64,000 bases of DNA from Epiperipatus broadwayi. Taxonomy: Eukaryota; Onychophora; Udeonychophora; Euonychophora; Peripatidae. Location of the stretch: the NCBI GenBank assembly GCA_028023455.1, contig JAQFVV010000049.1, forward strand, positions 6,602,855-6,666,854, in the 5' to 3' direction. Every line of letters starts with the position of its first letter. The first letter of the stretch is position 1. The translations under genes and the position numbers were made by a program. The notes beneath the pieces are model-generated. The model had not been told where the DNA came from and made no database searches. It worked only from the letters and a program-made list of their open reading frames with translations. This document shows, piece by piece, positions 22,236 through 32,996 of the stretch.

Positions 22236-22831
22236 AATAAATAAATATATACAGTAAAATGACAATATTCAAAAATTACAGATTTGATAAAAGATTACAA
22301 ATTCAACAAAAAAAAAAAACCTAGTTGGTCACAAAAACTTACATAGGATATCAAACCAACCAATGATAAATTAAATACAGTGTATACTTAAAGCAAAAAA
22401 AAAACAAACAAAAAACTACATTTTGTACTAATCAAACTTAATTACAAAAATAGTCTATGCTCATATTAATATTTACTTAAAAGCTAAAATACTTATATAA
22501 ATCAAAAACAAAGTTAGTATAAAGTACAATAATTATTTATCTATTTACTAATTAAACACTAATAAAATTTTCATATAAAAAAACTTTTGCAAAAAAAAAA
22601 TTTATATAAGAAAACTTCCACATATAAAAAAAAAAACCCGTATATACAAAAAAATTTAACAAAAAAAAATATTACCAAAAAATTACTAGGAGACTAGGTA
22701 ACTTAGAGATGTAATAGTCCCTAGTTTAAATTCATTCCACATGGGTGTAAGGTCTTGAATTTAAAAATAAAAAAACTTATTTTGTTTCCTCTCTCTTATA
22801 GAAAAAAAACCATCCTGTAAAATTACTACTC

Positions 22832-23098
22832 TTAAATTTTCAATTGAATGATTTGGTATATTAAAGTGTTTTGATACTGGCCTGTCTTCAATCTTATGCA
22901 AAATGTCAAATCTATGAATAGTATTCTGACATGTAAACTGTTTGCTGACTCACCTATATATTGGTTTAAACATCTACTACACTTTATCAGATATATCAAA
23001 TATATACTTTTACATGTAGCATAATTAGGAATATACCATTTAAAATTACGATTCCTAGTGCTTAGGACCATTTTTGTCGCAACAATATGTTTACATTA
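22832..23098 (-). pseudogene. Truncated Penelope-like GIY-YIG endonuclease domain (inverted copy)
   Basis: The minus-strand frame encodes RNRNFKWYIPNYATC, then SIYLIYLIKCSRCLNQYIGE, and continues to the RILFIDLTF region. It aligns with the C-terminus of the plus-strand copy at 24,520-24,760. It keeps the YLI...YIGES GIY-YIG signature and a CSRC pair, which in the plus copy has become CSRS. The copy starts abruptly at the head-to-head junction and lacks the RT. Confidence 0.75.
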
Positions 23099-23107
23099 TG
23101 AGCAAAG

Positions 23108-24822
23108 ATGAATATGTTAAAAAAAGCTCTGGAGCTTTTAGATAATAAAATTTTTTATGAGCCTATTTCACTAACCACTGTAAATACATTATTCAATGGT
23201 ATACTTTTTAGTTTAAAAGATAAGAAAACCAGGGGTCTTATAGATAATAATGTATATATATATATTTTAATACCAACCAGAATACATCCTAGTAGTTTTT
23301 ATATTTTGCCAAACATTCTTAAACTAGGTTGACCCATTGTAGCTAGTATTGGTAGTCCTACAGAAAATATTTTCAGCATATGTTGATAATTTTATTAAAC
23401 TTATTCCACCAACACTCAGTTTTTTATGTTAAAGATACTATGCATTTTCTTTGTGTGTTAGATAATATTAAATCTGAATTTACAGATGATTGTTCCTGGT
23501 CACTTTGGATATTGTGTCACTGTACACTAATACACCTCATGATGATGGAGTTGAGGTGGTTAAGTGTGCTCTACAAGCTAGAAAGTATGACCATTGTCAT
23601 AAATTATCACTACTATGATTTAATTAATATATTTAGTTTTACAAAATATTTTTTTCACTTTTGATTCTGGATACTATTTAAGACACAAGGTACTGCAATG
23701 GATACAAAGATGGCACCAAGTTAGGCAAATATTTTTATGGAAAAACTGGGATCCTCTATGCTTGAAAATGCTAGGCTGAAACCTCATACTTGGCTTAAAT
23801 ATATAGACAATATTTTCATGATATGGCCACATAATGAAGTTGAACTTCATAATTTTTTAGGTTATTAAAATGATTTTAATAAAAATATTAATTTTTCAAT
23901 GAATTTTTAAAAATCAATTGCTCATTTTCTTGATGTTGAAGTTATTTATACTAATAGAGTTCTTACTACTACTGTATATAGAAAGCCAACTGATAATAAC
24001 CACTATCTACATTTTTATAGTAACCATTCTAAACATCTAAAGGCTAATATTCTCTATAGTCAATTTTTAAGAATGAGAAGGATCTGTAATAATGAGAAAC
24101 TTCTTCAGCAAAATAATAGTATTTTATATAATAGATTGGTGAATATGAGGTATCCTAAGACATTGTTGTATGATTCAGTAATGAGACCTTCTGTAATTGA
24201 AAGAAAGCGACTTCTTTTATCTAAAAAAAGTAAAAAACAGTTAGATATTCCACCATTGGTTTTTACTTTCAACAGAGATTTATCTAATATTAACCAAATA
24301 TTGAAAAAACATTTCAACATATTATATTCTACAGATTATTTAAAATCTATTTTTCCCAATCCACCTAATGTTATATATCGAAAATATGGGTCACTTAAAG
24401 ATATGCTTGTCAAAACAAATTTTATTAGAAGTTCTGTAAAGGAAAAAGAATACTATCCATGTGAGGAACAAAGATGTTTTACATGTAAACATATTGTTAT
24501 GATAAAAGTGGTTCTCAATAATAGGAATAGTAATTTTAAATGGTATATTCCTAATTATGTTACATGTAAAAGTGTAAATTTGATATATCTGATAGAGTGT
24601 AGTAGAAGTTTAAACCAATATATAGGCGAGTCAGCAAACAGTTTGCATGTCAGAATGGCTATTCATAGATTTGACATTTTGCATAAGAATGAAGACAGAC
24701 CGGTATCAAAACATTTTAATTTACCAAATTATTCAATTGAAGATTTAAAAGTAGTACTTTTACAGGATGGTTTTTCTTCTACAAGAAAGAGGAAACAAAA
24801 GAAGAGTTTTTTTTATTTTTAA
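23108..24822 (+). pseudogene. Penelope-like RT and GIY-YIG endonuclease, frameshifted
   Basis: The RT part (23,108-24,070) is spread over several frames. It contains KDKKTRGLID, a PSSFYILPNILK block (FYxLPKxHK motif), an IVASIGSPTEN block, YVKDTMHFL, a degenerate TLDIVSLYTN region, and HFLDVEVIY followed by TVYRKPT, all characteristic of Penelope-like RTs. The best frame is 24,073-24,822 (249 codons), open upstream to about 23,912. It covers the thumb region, a CCxxC-type pair (Cys130, Cys135, Cys138) and the GIY-YIG nuclease (Tyr172 in IYLIEC, YIG at 183-185, Arg194, His198). The nuclease would nick DNA to prime reverse transcription. Stops and frameshifts in the RT, such as the TAA before KSIAHF, show it is dead. 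Confidence 0.82.
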
Positions 24823-25427
24823 ATTTAAGACCTTATAATCCACATGGAATTAATTTAAACATAGGGACTATTACATCTTTAAGTTATCTAGTCTCCTAAT
24901 AATTTTTTTGTTATAATTTTTTTTTGTTAAATTTTTTTGTATATAAGGTTTTTTTATATTGGAAGTTTTCTTATATAAAATTTTTTTATGCAAAAGTTTT
25001 TTTATATGAAGGTTTTACTAGTATTTAATTAATAAATAGATAAATAATTAATTACTATTAATAATTATCGTACTTTGCACTAACTTTGATTTTTGGTTTA
25101 TATGTATATGTATTTTAGCTTTTAAGAAAATATTAATATGAGCACAGACTATTTTTGTAATTGTTTGATTAGTACAAAATGTAGTTTTTTTTTGTTTGTT
25201 TTAAGTATACATTATAATTCATTTGTCATTGGTTGGTTTGATATCCTGTGTAAGTTGCTGTGACCAATCAGAGTTCTTTTTTTTTTTTGGTGAATTTGTA
25301 ATTTTTTATCAAATCTGTAATTTTTGAATAATGCCATTTTACTGTATATATTTATTTATTTCTGATGAAAACCAGTCCTCTTGTTGAAATATTAAACTAT
25401 TTCGTGGATATATAAGTATTTTTTTTG

Positions 25428-27515
25428 TTTTTTTTTAATTAGATATAAAGAAATGAAGATTGAAGCTTTTATTTAAAGTAGGTAAAACAGTTTATTAGTA
25501 TATAGAGCTGAGTTTATGAACATATGACAAATACAGTCACAAGATATATCTTTAGATAAAGAGGTTTGGCTTTCAAATTAAGATCTTCAACTTATGAAAG
25601 GTTTAATACTTGATGTTGATTTATTCAGGGAAACCATGAAACCCTATGTGATTGTAATTTTAATTCTTCTGAAGAATAAATATAATTCTTAGTGCAGTAG
25701 TAAAAATGATAGACTCAAAATGTTAGGGTTGGGCAAATGAATATGGCAGTATTGCTCATAAGATGCCCATTGTAAACTTAAATATCACATTGAGCAATTA
25801 AACATACGATGTTTTTATATATTAATTTAATATTGTGTGTGCTATTGGAATAAGTAAACAGTCACCTTACTGCACATTATTATTTTTATAATTAATAGTG
25901 GTAGTAGTGGTAATAGCAATGACAGCAACAGCAAGGGAATAGTGATAATGAATGTTAAACCACATTTTTGCAACCATATAAATGATATTCTACTTCCTAT
26001 TTCTTTTATACCTTATATAATTTTATGCTTAAAACTGACTAAGATATATTAATGGTTAATGATTATTGATTATTCACCGCCATAAATAAACACATATATA
26101 CATACATTTGTATGTGCTTGGTTAAGAGCATACTCTTTCTACAGCTTAGAAAAATATTAAAGTCTTTTAATAAAAAAAGATTTTAATTCTATCACTATCA
26201 GTTTAATTTACTTCTTGTGAAAGTTGAGATGAGTTTTTTTTTTACTTCTCTGAGGAGCTCGTTAATCCTCTTAGTAATTGAATAACTTGATAAACTGACT
26301 TATAAGTAAAAGTTTCTTTAAAATATTCTATTCTTTCTCACTTCTTCCATCCTAGTTGAGTTGTTTAGTGCCTAGCCACACTGATCCTACATTAACTTAA
26401 TGGATTATGAGGATTCATCAGAAACAGATCACCGCAGCAGAGGTGTCATTTTTCAAGTATACAATCTTCTTGGTGATCTCATCAGGTATTTCGTGCTACG
26501 TGGAGGTGCAACTCAAAACCAAAAGGCAAGATATAATTAAAACGGGATGCTATTGATGTAAAAAATTGATAGTTTAAGGAAGAACAGCTAAAATTGACAA
26601 AAATGCAAAATAGCTCAGGGGCCAACATATTGAGTAATGAAAAATATTGACTATGCGTTTTAAGAAAGTATATCTGTGTGTGCGTGCGTAGGGTGTTTGT
26701 ATAGATATATTGCATTTTGCTTTAGAAGTGGCAAATTTTCTTATCTTTCAAAAGTGGAGTGAAAGTTATAAGTATATCTAAATATACATATAAATATGTG
26801 CGTAATTTTAACAAAATATCAATCTATTTGTTATAAAATCAATGCATTGAATGATATTATAATTTATTTTGAGAGATTTCAGAAAATCGTAGTATACTTT
26901 ATTTTATTTTATATGTACTAATTATCACATCAGTATTTATATTTACTTAGAGATAAGAAAATTTTCCTAATACGAAAAAACGAAACTTAACGTTTTAATA
27001 ATGTTAACAGTTTTTGACGATACATTTTTATTAAAATTAGAGGCGCGTGTGCGTATTTGAAATATGAGATAAAAACAGTTTAACTAGAACATTGTGAATA
27101 AAAGTTATCTCAAAATCCTTTGATAAAAAAAGTAAAAAGGAATTTATTACTGAATGAGTTACGAGGAAGGCTTTTATGATATTTTTTTTCATTTCGCCCT
27201 CAAACTTAAGAATAACACGATACGATTTTACAGTTGCCCCCCCCTCCCCACTCCATTTCACCTTCCAGCTTTGAGTAATTAGATATCCATTTACCAACTA
27301 ATAATTGGATGGTTATATTAGTTGCCTGAAAACATTCTTATACTTCTATAAAAAAAATTATTTAAAACATTTTCCAATTTTTAACCAGAATGAGATCTAG
27401 GTTGTGTGCAAACCAGCTGGATGTGCATCACGACACAATAAGCATCAATTTTGTTTCTTAAAAAAAAAAATGGAGGAACCTCATAAATCAGTATATGAAA
27501 TTTCTGCTGATTGTT
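25428..27515. other. AT-rich spacer, no gene
   Basis: No supported transposon or gene. The 77- and 86-codon minus-strand frames at 26,482 and 27,037 have no recognisable domain. A purine/pyrimidine-skewed CCCCCCTCCCC tract lies near 27,237-27,250. Confidence 0.45.
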
Positions 27516-27519
27516 GCCT

Positions 27520-27735
27520 TTGGCAGGATGGCTCAGTTGGTTAGAACGTTACCTTAAAATTCAATACTCAACAATCTAAGGGTCAGATTCAATTCCCATG
27601 CTAGTACTGTCTTTGGTCAGGCCAACAATACATGAAGATAAGGCAAGAATAATGCCTCTTAAAATGTGCATATACTAACCTGTGTGCAATGACTAAGAGT
27701 TACATGTATTTGCAATATTTAAATAAAGTTAAAGT
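27520..27735 (+). mobile_element. tRNA-derived SINE
   Basis: The head resembles a tRNA gene: a perfect A-box TGGCTCAGTTGG (27,529-27,540) and a B-box-like GATTCAATTCC (27,586-27,596), about 45 bp apart as in a tRNA. The cloverleaf is not maintained and a tRNA-unrelated body follows (GTCAGGCCAACAATACATGA, then AATGTGCATATACTAACCTG) with an AT-rich tail near 27,720. This is the layout of a pol III-transcribed SINE that depends on a LINE for movement. I do not recognise the family. Confidence 0.65.
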
Positions 27736-28757
27736 TTTCTATTACTCATATTAGATAATGGAAATATTCCAGTATATAAACGCAATTAAAAACAACAGCT
27801 ATTTATTTATGTTCTATATACATAGAGAGAGTAAATGCATTAATATAATATATATTGATGGCATATATTTGAATATGGGTAAATAAACTTGAAATTATTT
27901 CTATGACCTTGTATTTTTATTACATAGCTATTGCATAGCATTTTTAGCTAAACATTTTTATTGACTGACAAATAGATATCTAATCATATTAGCAAGAAGA
28001 TAAAATAAGAATAGGAAAATACTCAAAATCAACGTGAAAGTTGAGTTAGTTCAATGCTTTACTATAAAATAGAAATAGATAGGTCTTTATCCTGCAATAG
28101 ACCATTTAAAAATCATTTTTAATACAATAGATTAAATAAACATTTGTTTGCATTATGACAAGAATGATGAAAAGGTTTTTTTTTTTTTTTTACATGACTA
28201 AATTCAAAGTAGAGATTAGTAATCACAGTTACGTTGCAATAAGATAAATCAACTTATGCTTGAGTGTAGTGTTTTCTGTATAAAAAAATGCATGTTTAAC
28301 TGATGAAACAAACATATGTATGCATATCATTGGTTCCATGATACAAGAGTGTTGTACTTGCTTGCCATATTTAAAACTTGTTTTTAAATATGTAATGGTT
28401 GAACTTCATTTTCAATTAGTTCTGAAATTATTTACACATAGTTGGCCTATAATCAATATGGCTAATGATCTAGTAATGGATCAACCAATAAGTGATAATT
28501 ATTTTTAAATGGAGAGCAAAAAAGGTATAAATTTACTATTAAACCTCTCACCACTTGACAATGAACAAGCCTGTGAGTATAGCTTTTTGCTTCATTATCT
28601 ACAATGGACTGTATTAGAGAGGTCTTTTTTTGGAAATAGGTTATTTAAATCTATTTTTTTCATTGTGTATCTATCTATATAACTATCTATATATTTATCT
28701 ATTGGCTGCAGAAGAATTTGCTATTAAATGAAAGGAGACTCTTTGATTTTTTTTGGA
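27736..28757. other. AT-rich spacer, no gene
   Basis: ATCT/TATC-like simple repeats near 28,665-28,705. No gene seen. The 62-codon frame at 28,320 has no recognisable domain. Confidence 0.45.
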
Positions 28758-29189
28758 GACCTTAAAGGAACCGAGCAGGGCAAAATTCTAATATCCATTC
28801 CATATGTTCTTGTCATGCAGCTGTTATTACTATGTGATTATTCATATAGTATTTGGACATGGATGGGCTGCTCACCAGCATAGATTATCCAGCATGATGA
28901 GTTTATTGGCTTTTTACCTCTGAGTTTAAGATCAAGAAACACCATGATCTTTCTTCTCAGTTGCCTGATAGGGCAGAAAGAATGTATTGTAAATGATGAA
29001 TATTTTTTCAATAGATATATATAATCATGACAGACAAAAATAAATCATAGCCCTTATTCCCAAGAGGCTGTAAAGTCACCAACCAAAGCAGCGATTGGTA
29101 GATGAAGGCAGAGGGTGCTAAGAATCCCCTGTTTGTGAACCCAGGCTACCATTTGATGATGACTTTTTATTTAGGTACTTACAACTGCA

Positions 29190-29860
29190 AATCACTTTCA
29201 AGTAAAGAAAGATTGCAAGAATTATAAGAAGAACTGTCTTATATTAAATATGACATTATTGGACTGTATGAAGTTAGAAGAAAAGGTGAAGAGATCATCG
29301 ATTTAAAAAGTGGACATGTACTCTACTATAAAGGCACAAATATTGAAAATACAAGTGGAGTAGGATTCATTATAAATAAAAAGTGGAAGAATAACATTGT
29401 GAAGATTGACGGTTTATTGGACAGAATGGCAAAATTAGTTATACAACTTAGTAACAGATATCAAATGGAGATAATTCAGGTTTATGCCCCAACAAGTAAA
29501 ATAGTAGAAGATTTTTATATTGATGTACAAAAAGCTTTTTTATCAGAGTAAACAATATTTTAAAATTGTTATGAGAGACTTTAATGCTAGAATTGGTAAA
29601 CAAATGAAAGATGAAAGTGCTGTAGGTAATTTTGGTTATGGTAATAAAAATGAGAGAGGACATCGATTTGTGGAGTTTGCAGAAAAATAAAAACTTTATA
29701 TTATGAATTCTTTTTTTGAGAAAAATGTTAAAAGGAAATGGACATGGAAGCATCCAAATGAAGGCATCGCAGAATTGGATATTTTGATCAACAGAAAATA
29801 TATATTTCAAGAATGTAATATTCTTAATAAATTTAACACATGAAGTGATTGATTAGTAAG
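29190..29860 (+). pseudogene. RTE endonuclease domain, copy A
   Basis: Reads LGTYNCKSLSSKERLQEL, then YIKYDIIGLYEVRRKGEEI, KSGHVLYYKGTNI and EIIQVYAPTS: the N-terminal half of an AP-endonuclease-like LINE nuclease (usual motifs N..TL, E.R and QVYAPT). A frameshift near 29,545, and a stop shortly after LQEL, break it. The later GDFNARIG motif appears as RDFNARIG at about 29,573. Confidence 0.75.
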
Positions 29861-29969
29861 ATGTAAGATATGTATTAATGCAAAACTAGAGAGACAAAAA
29901 TTATTACAAAAAAAAAACAATATTTACAGTTGATATTCCTAATCTTCAGAAACATTCTAATGAATTCAA

Positions 29970-31172
29970 ATTAGAACTTACAAATTGGTTTCAAGTATTA
30001 GTAGATTTTGAACATGATTCAGATTCGAATGAAATTAATATGAAAATATCTAATACACTTTTAAAAACTGCAACAAAGATAGCTGGTAGCAAAAAGCAGC
30101 AAGTGATCAATAAAATTTCTACTGAGACTAGAGAATTTATGAAGAAAAGAAGGAATATGAAGATATATAAAAATGATGCATTAAAAAGGTTTGAATATCT
30201 CAAATTTTGTAAAATCGTGTGGAAAAGAGTTGAAAATGATATAAGAATCAGCAAGAAAAGCTGTAGAAGAGAAGTCTCAAGAGTGTAAAACAACATTTTG
30301 GTATTGGTAGAAAATTTATAACTGCAATAAGAAAAAAGATGGGATTTTTACTAAAAAAAGAGATGAGATCATGAAATGGGTAGAAGACTTCTATCATGAA
30401 TTATATAGTAATAAAGAACTAATACCTCATATATCTATTATATCTTCCGAATTGCCCAGAATTTTAAATGAAGAAGTGAGATATGCAATTAAATTTATGA
30501 AGAAATGAAAAGCTCCAGCTAATGATGGAATTATAATTGATATATTAAAAAAAGCAGGTGAAGAAATGGAATTTTTTTTAGCAAAGTTATATACTAAATG
30601 TCTAAATGATAAAGATGTACCAGATAATTGGAAGAATGCAGTATTAATATTAATATTTAAGAGGAGGTAAAGAAGATATTAGAAATTACAAACTTATCAG
30701 CCTTTTATAAGTTTTATACAAAATTTTTACGAAGATAATTACAACTTGTCTACAGAGAACATTATATTTCCATCAACCAAGAGAAGAAGCTGGTTTTAAA
30801 AGTGGTTTTAGTACAGTAGATCATATCCAGATATTGAGAGAAGTTATAGAAAAGACAAATAAATATGAGTTGCCATTATGCTTTAGATTTGTAGATTATG
30901 AAAAGGCATTTGATTCTATAAACATTTCTTCAGAGACTAAAGTATTGGATCATCAACATATAGATCCAGGAGATTGTCATATTTTAAAGAATATTTATAA
31001 AAATGCAACAGCAACAATTAGATTACATAATGATACTAGGAAAGTCAATATTGAGAAGGATGTAAGTTAGGGTAACTCCATATCTCCAAAACTTTTTACA
31101 GCTGTGTTGCAAGAAATATTTTGTAGATTAAAATGGGAAGCTAAAAGAGTGAAAGTAAATGGAGATTATTTA
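29970..31172 (+). pseudogene. RTE reverse transcriptase domain, copy A (5' part)
   Basis: Spread over several frames: the linker TRKF..KKRRNMKIYKNDA, the KAPANDGIIIDIL block, a degraded NYRPIS region, EAGFKSGFSTVDHIQ and FVDYEKAFDSI (30,886-30,918, RT block A with its first catalytic Asp). The frame continues through NATATIRLHNDTRK and breaks at a stop (31,068) and again at the inserted piggyBac-like DNA. RT catalytic block C lies beyond the insertion at 33,015. Confidence 0.75.
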
Positions 31173-31456
31173 AACTGCTTCGTGTTTTGGGCAGACCATC
31201 TATGCATCATTGTTATTCATTGAAGTTAGGTTTTCTTTTCAAACTTATGGAAAAACTAAGAGGACTACACATGCATGAATACATTCTCTGTGTCTTTTTT
31301 TGTACTTTCTATAGGTGGTGACCTTTTTTTTTCTATGACAAAAAATAAAGTTTTTATTAATTTTTTTCCAAGGAAGACCAATTATTCTTATTAATTTTTT
31401 CCCAGTTTTTTAGATTACATGGAGACAAAATGATGCAAAGAAATTAATTGGCAGAT

Positions 31457-31606
31457 ATGGATTCAGAAACGGATTCTTTCAACCTCAATGAATTTGAAAC
31501 TTCTAAACCATTTGATTCTGATGACTGTATTTCATACAGTGATCTACAGGAATACTTCATATCATCATCCAAAGAAGAAGAAGCAACCACTTTACCAGCG
31601 AAAAGG
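31457..31606 (+). pseudogene. piggyBac-like transposase, acidic N-terminus
   Basis: From ATG at 31,457 the frame gives 50 codons rich in Asp, Glu and Ser (MDSETDSFNLNEFE, then SDDCISYSDLQEYF), then a TGA. Read through, it continues in the same frame with NVDLDDNSRAGSS. Acidic, low-complexity N-termini are usual in piggyBac transposases. Confidence 0.5.
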
Positions 31607-31773
31607 TGAAGAAAAAATACAAATGTTGATCTGGATGATAACAGTAGAGCAGGCTCATCAACTAGTGCTTTTAATATGCCTTCAAATATTACTACAGGAC
31701 AGGTTTGAAGTTTTCAACTGTGGGTGAGTACTCTATCTTTGATTTTTTTTATATGTTATGTGTGTAAAAAATA

Positions 31774-32016
31774 TTGAATAAATATGCCACTAAGGAGAAA
31801 TGTATGCATGATTGGAAAAATATGACAGAACGAGAATTGTCTGCCTTTTTTGGGATGACATTGGGAATTTCATGTAAGGTCCCTGTATTCCAATTGAAGG
31901 ACATTTGGAGTAATGATCCTACTAATAGAATCCCATATTTTGCTAATATAATAAAAACATTCCGAACAAAAAAAGTGCAAAATTTGACTGTATTTATAAA
32001 ATTCAACCTACTATAG
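31774..32016 (+). pseudogene. piggyBac-like transposase fragment (N-terminal half of DDE_Tnp_1_7)
   Basis: Reads KCMHDWKNMTERELSAFFG, then MTLGISCKVPVFQLKDIWS, NDPTNRIPYFANIIKTFRT. The order W..MTE.EL.AF.G, then G....P....D.WS.D, then PYF is the piggyBac transposase signature near the start of its catalytic domain. The catalytic aspartates lie further downstream and were not found, so the fragment cannot be active. The match is by eye. Confidence 0.6.
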
Positions 32017-32559
32017 AAAAATGCAATGTTAATTTCAAAACTGCATACCAGATGCACAGAGAGATTGCAGTTTTTATTGTTTTTGTTTTACAAACTTAGT
32101 TTTTATTATTTTTGTTTTAGTAACTTAGTTTTTATTATTTTTCTTTTACTTAGTTTTTATTGTTTTTGTTTTACTGATTACTTTTTCCAATTGGTAAACA
32201 AGATCTGGAATGATTTATCTTTTATTAATAATAATATTGAATAATATGAAATATTTAATATTTTGTATATTTATATTAGATAATATTATAACAGGTATGC
32301 TTCTCTGGAAGATATATCCTGAAAGAGGTAGAATATAAACATTTTTTATATATAAATATGTGCCTTTAGAACCTTTTTAGTAATCTTTGACTTCTCATAT
32401 ATTGGCAATGATTATTCAGTATGATGATATTATAAACAAGGTTGGTTTATCCAAAATCTAAAATCAAAATAATTTATAGAGGTAAGTAATAATATCTACA
32501 CTTGTTTTATTATTTTTACCTTCTGATAGAATTCTAATTTTTTTTTTAATCTTTTATTA

Positions 32560-32680
32560 GGGAGAACGTTTTTTCTTCCAGACGCCTTCAACATTTTCAA
32601 CATTGCGGTGCAACTAAAAAAATGAAGAATTCTTATCTTCCTATTAAGGCAAGTTCTGAAGCTATGGATTATCTCAAGTA
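32560..32680 (+). other. Exon-like segment inside the piggyBac-like insertion
   Basis: After a polypyrimidine tract (TTTTTTCTTCCAG) a short frame reads RRLQHFQHCGATKKMKNSYL then PIKASSEAMDYLK and a stop. I do not recognise it. It may be part of the inserted element or chance. Confidence 0.25.
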
Positions 32681-32996
32681 AGACATATTATATATGTTTT
32701 TAAAGATAATGTTGTGAGGAATACAAAGAAATTATCACTGAAGATGTAATTTGAATTTTAGTTAATGATAAATTCCAAATTATGAACAAACAATAAAATA
32801 ATTATTTCGGATGTGAAAATTTATTTTTTATTTATTTTTTATATAGTTATCACTATTTATCTTATGCTTATTGTTTTCCTTAGTTTTTCTAGTTTTTATC
32901 AATGTACATTTTTTGCTCTAACATTATTAAAATTGAAATTATTGTGAAAATTGTGTCTCAGCTCAGTTTTTTTTAAAAAATTCAATATAGCGCATG

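Larger units (their letters stand above)
22168..25427. mobile_element. Penelope-like element, head-to-head inverted pair
   Basis: A plus-strand copy (about 23,099-25,427) is joined head to head to a 5'-truncated minus-strand copy (about 22,168-23,098). The ends match as reverse complements: CTGATGAAAACCAGTCCTC, then GTTGAAATAT and GATATATAAGTATTTTT at both outer edges. The coding part has the Penelope layout: RT core followed by a GIY-YIG endonuclease. Inverted arrangement with a truncated partner is a known habit of this class. Both copies are decayed and cannot encode a working protein. Confidence 0.85.

Noticed and set aside
22832-24822. Head-to-head Penelope copies as two independent insertions
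   Set aside because: The minus copy is truncated exactly at the junction with no host DNA between them, and this layout is common in the class, so one insertion event is simpler.
26398-26500. Hammerhead-like strings (CATCAG and TTTCGTG close together)
   Set aside because: The order of CUGAUGA and GAAA is wrong for a hammerhead and no stem II lies between them.
26482-26715. 77-codon minus-strand frame as a gene
   Set aside because: No domain, no related frame and no regulatory context.
27520-27600. Functional tRNA gene
   Set aside because: A and B boxes are present, but the acceptor and anticodon arms do not pair and a SINE-like body follows.
29448-29810. 120-codon minus-strand frame
   Set aside because: Antisense shadow of the RTE endonuclease in copy A. 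The same applies to the minus frames at 29,991-30,296, 39,054-39,326 and 41,100-41,420.
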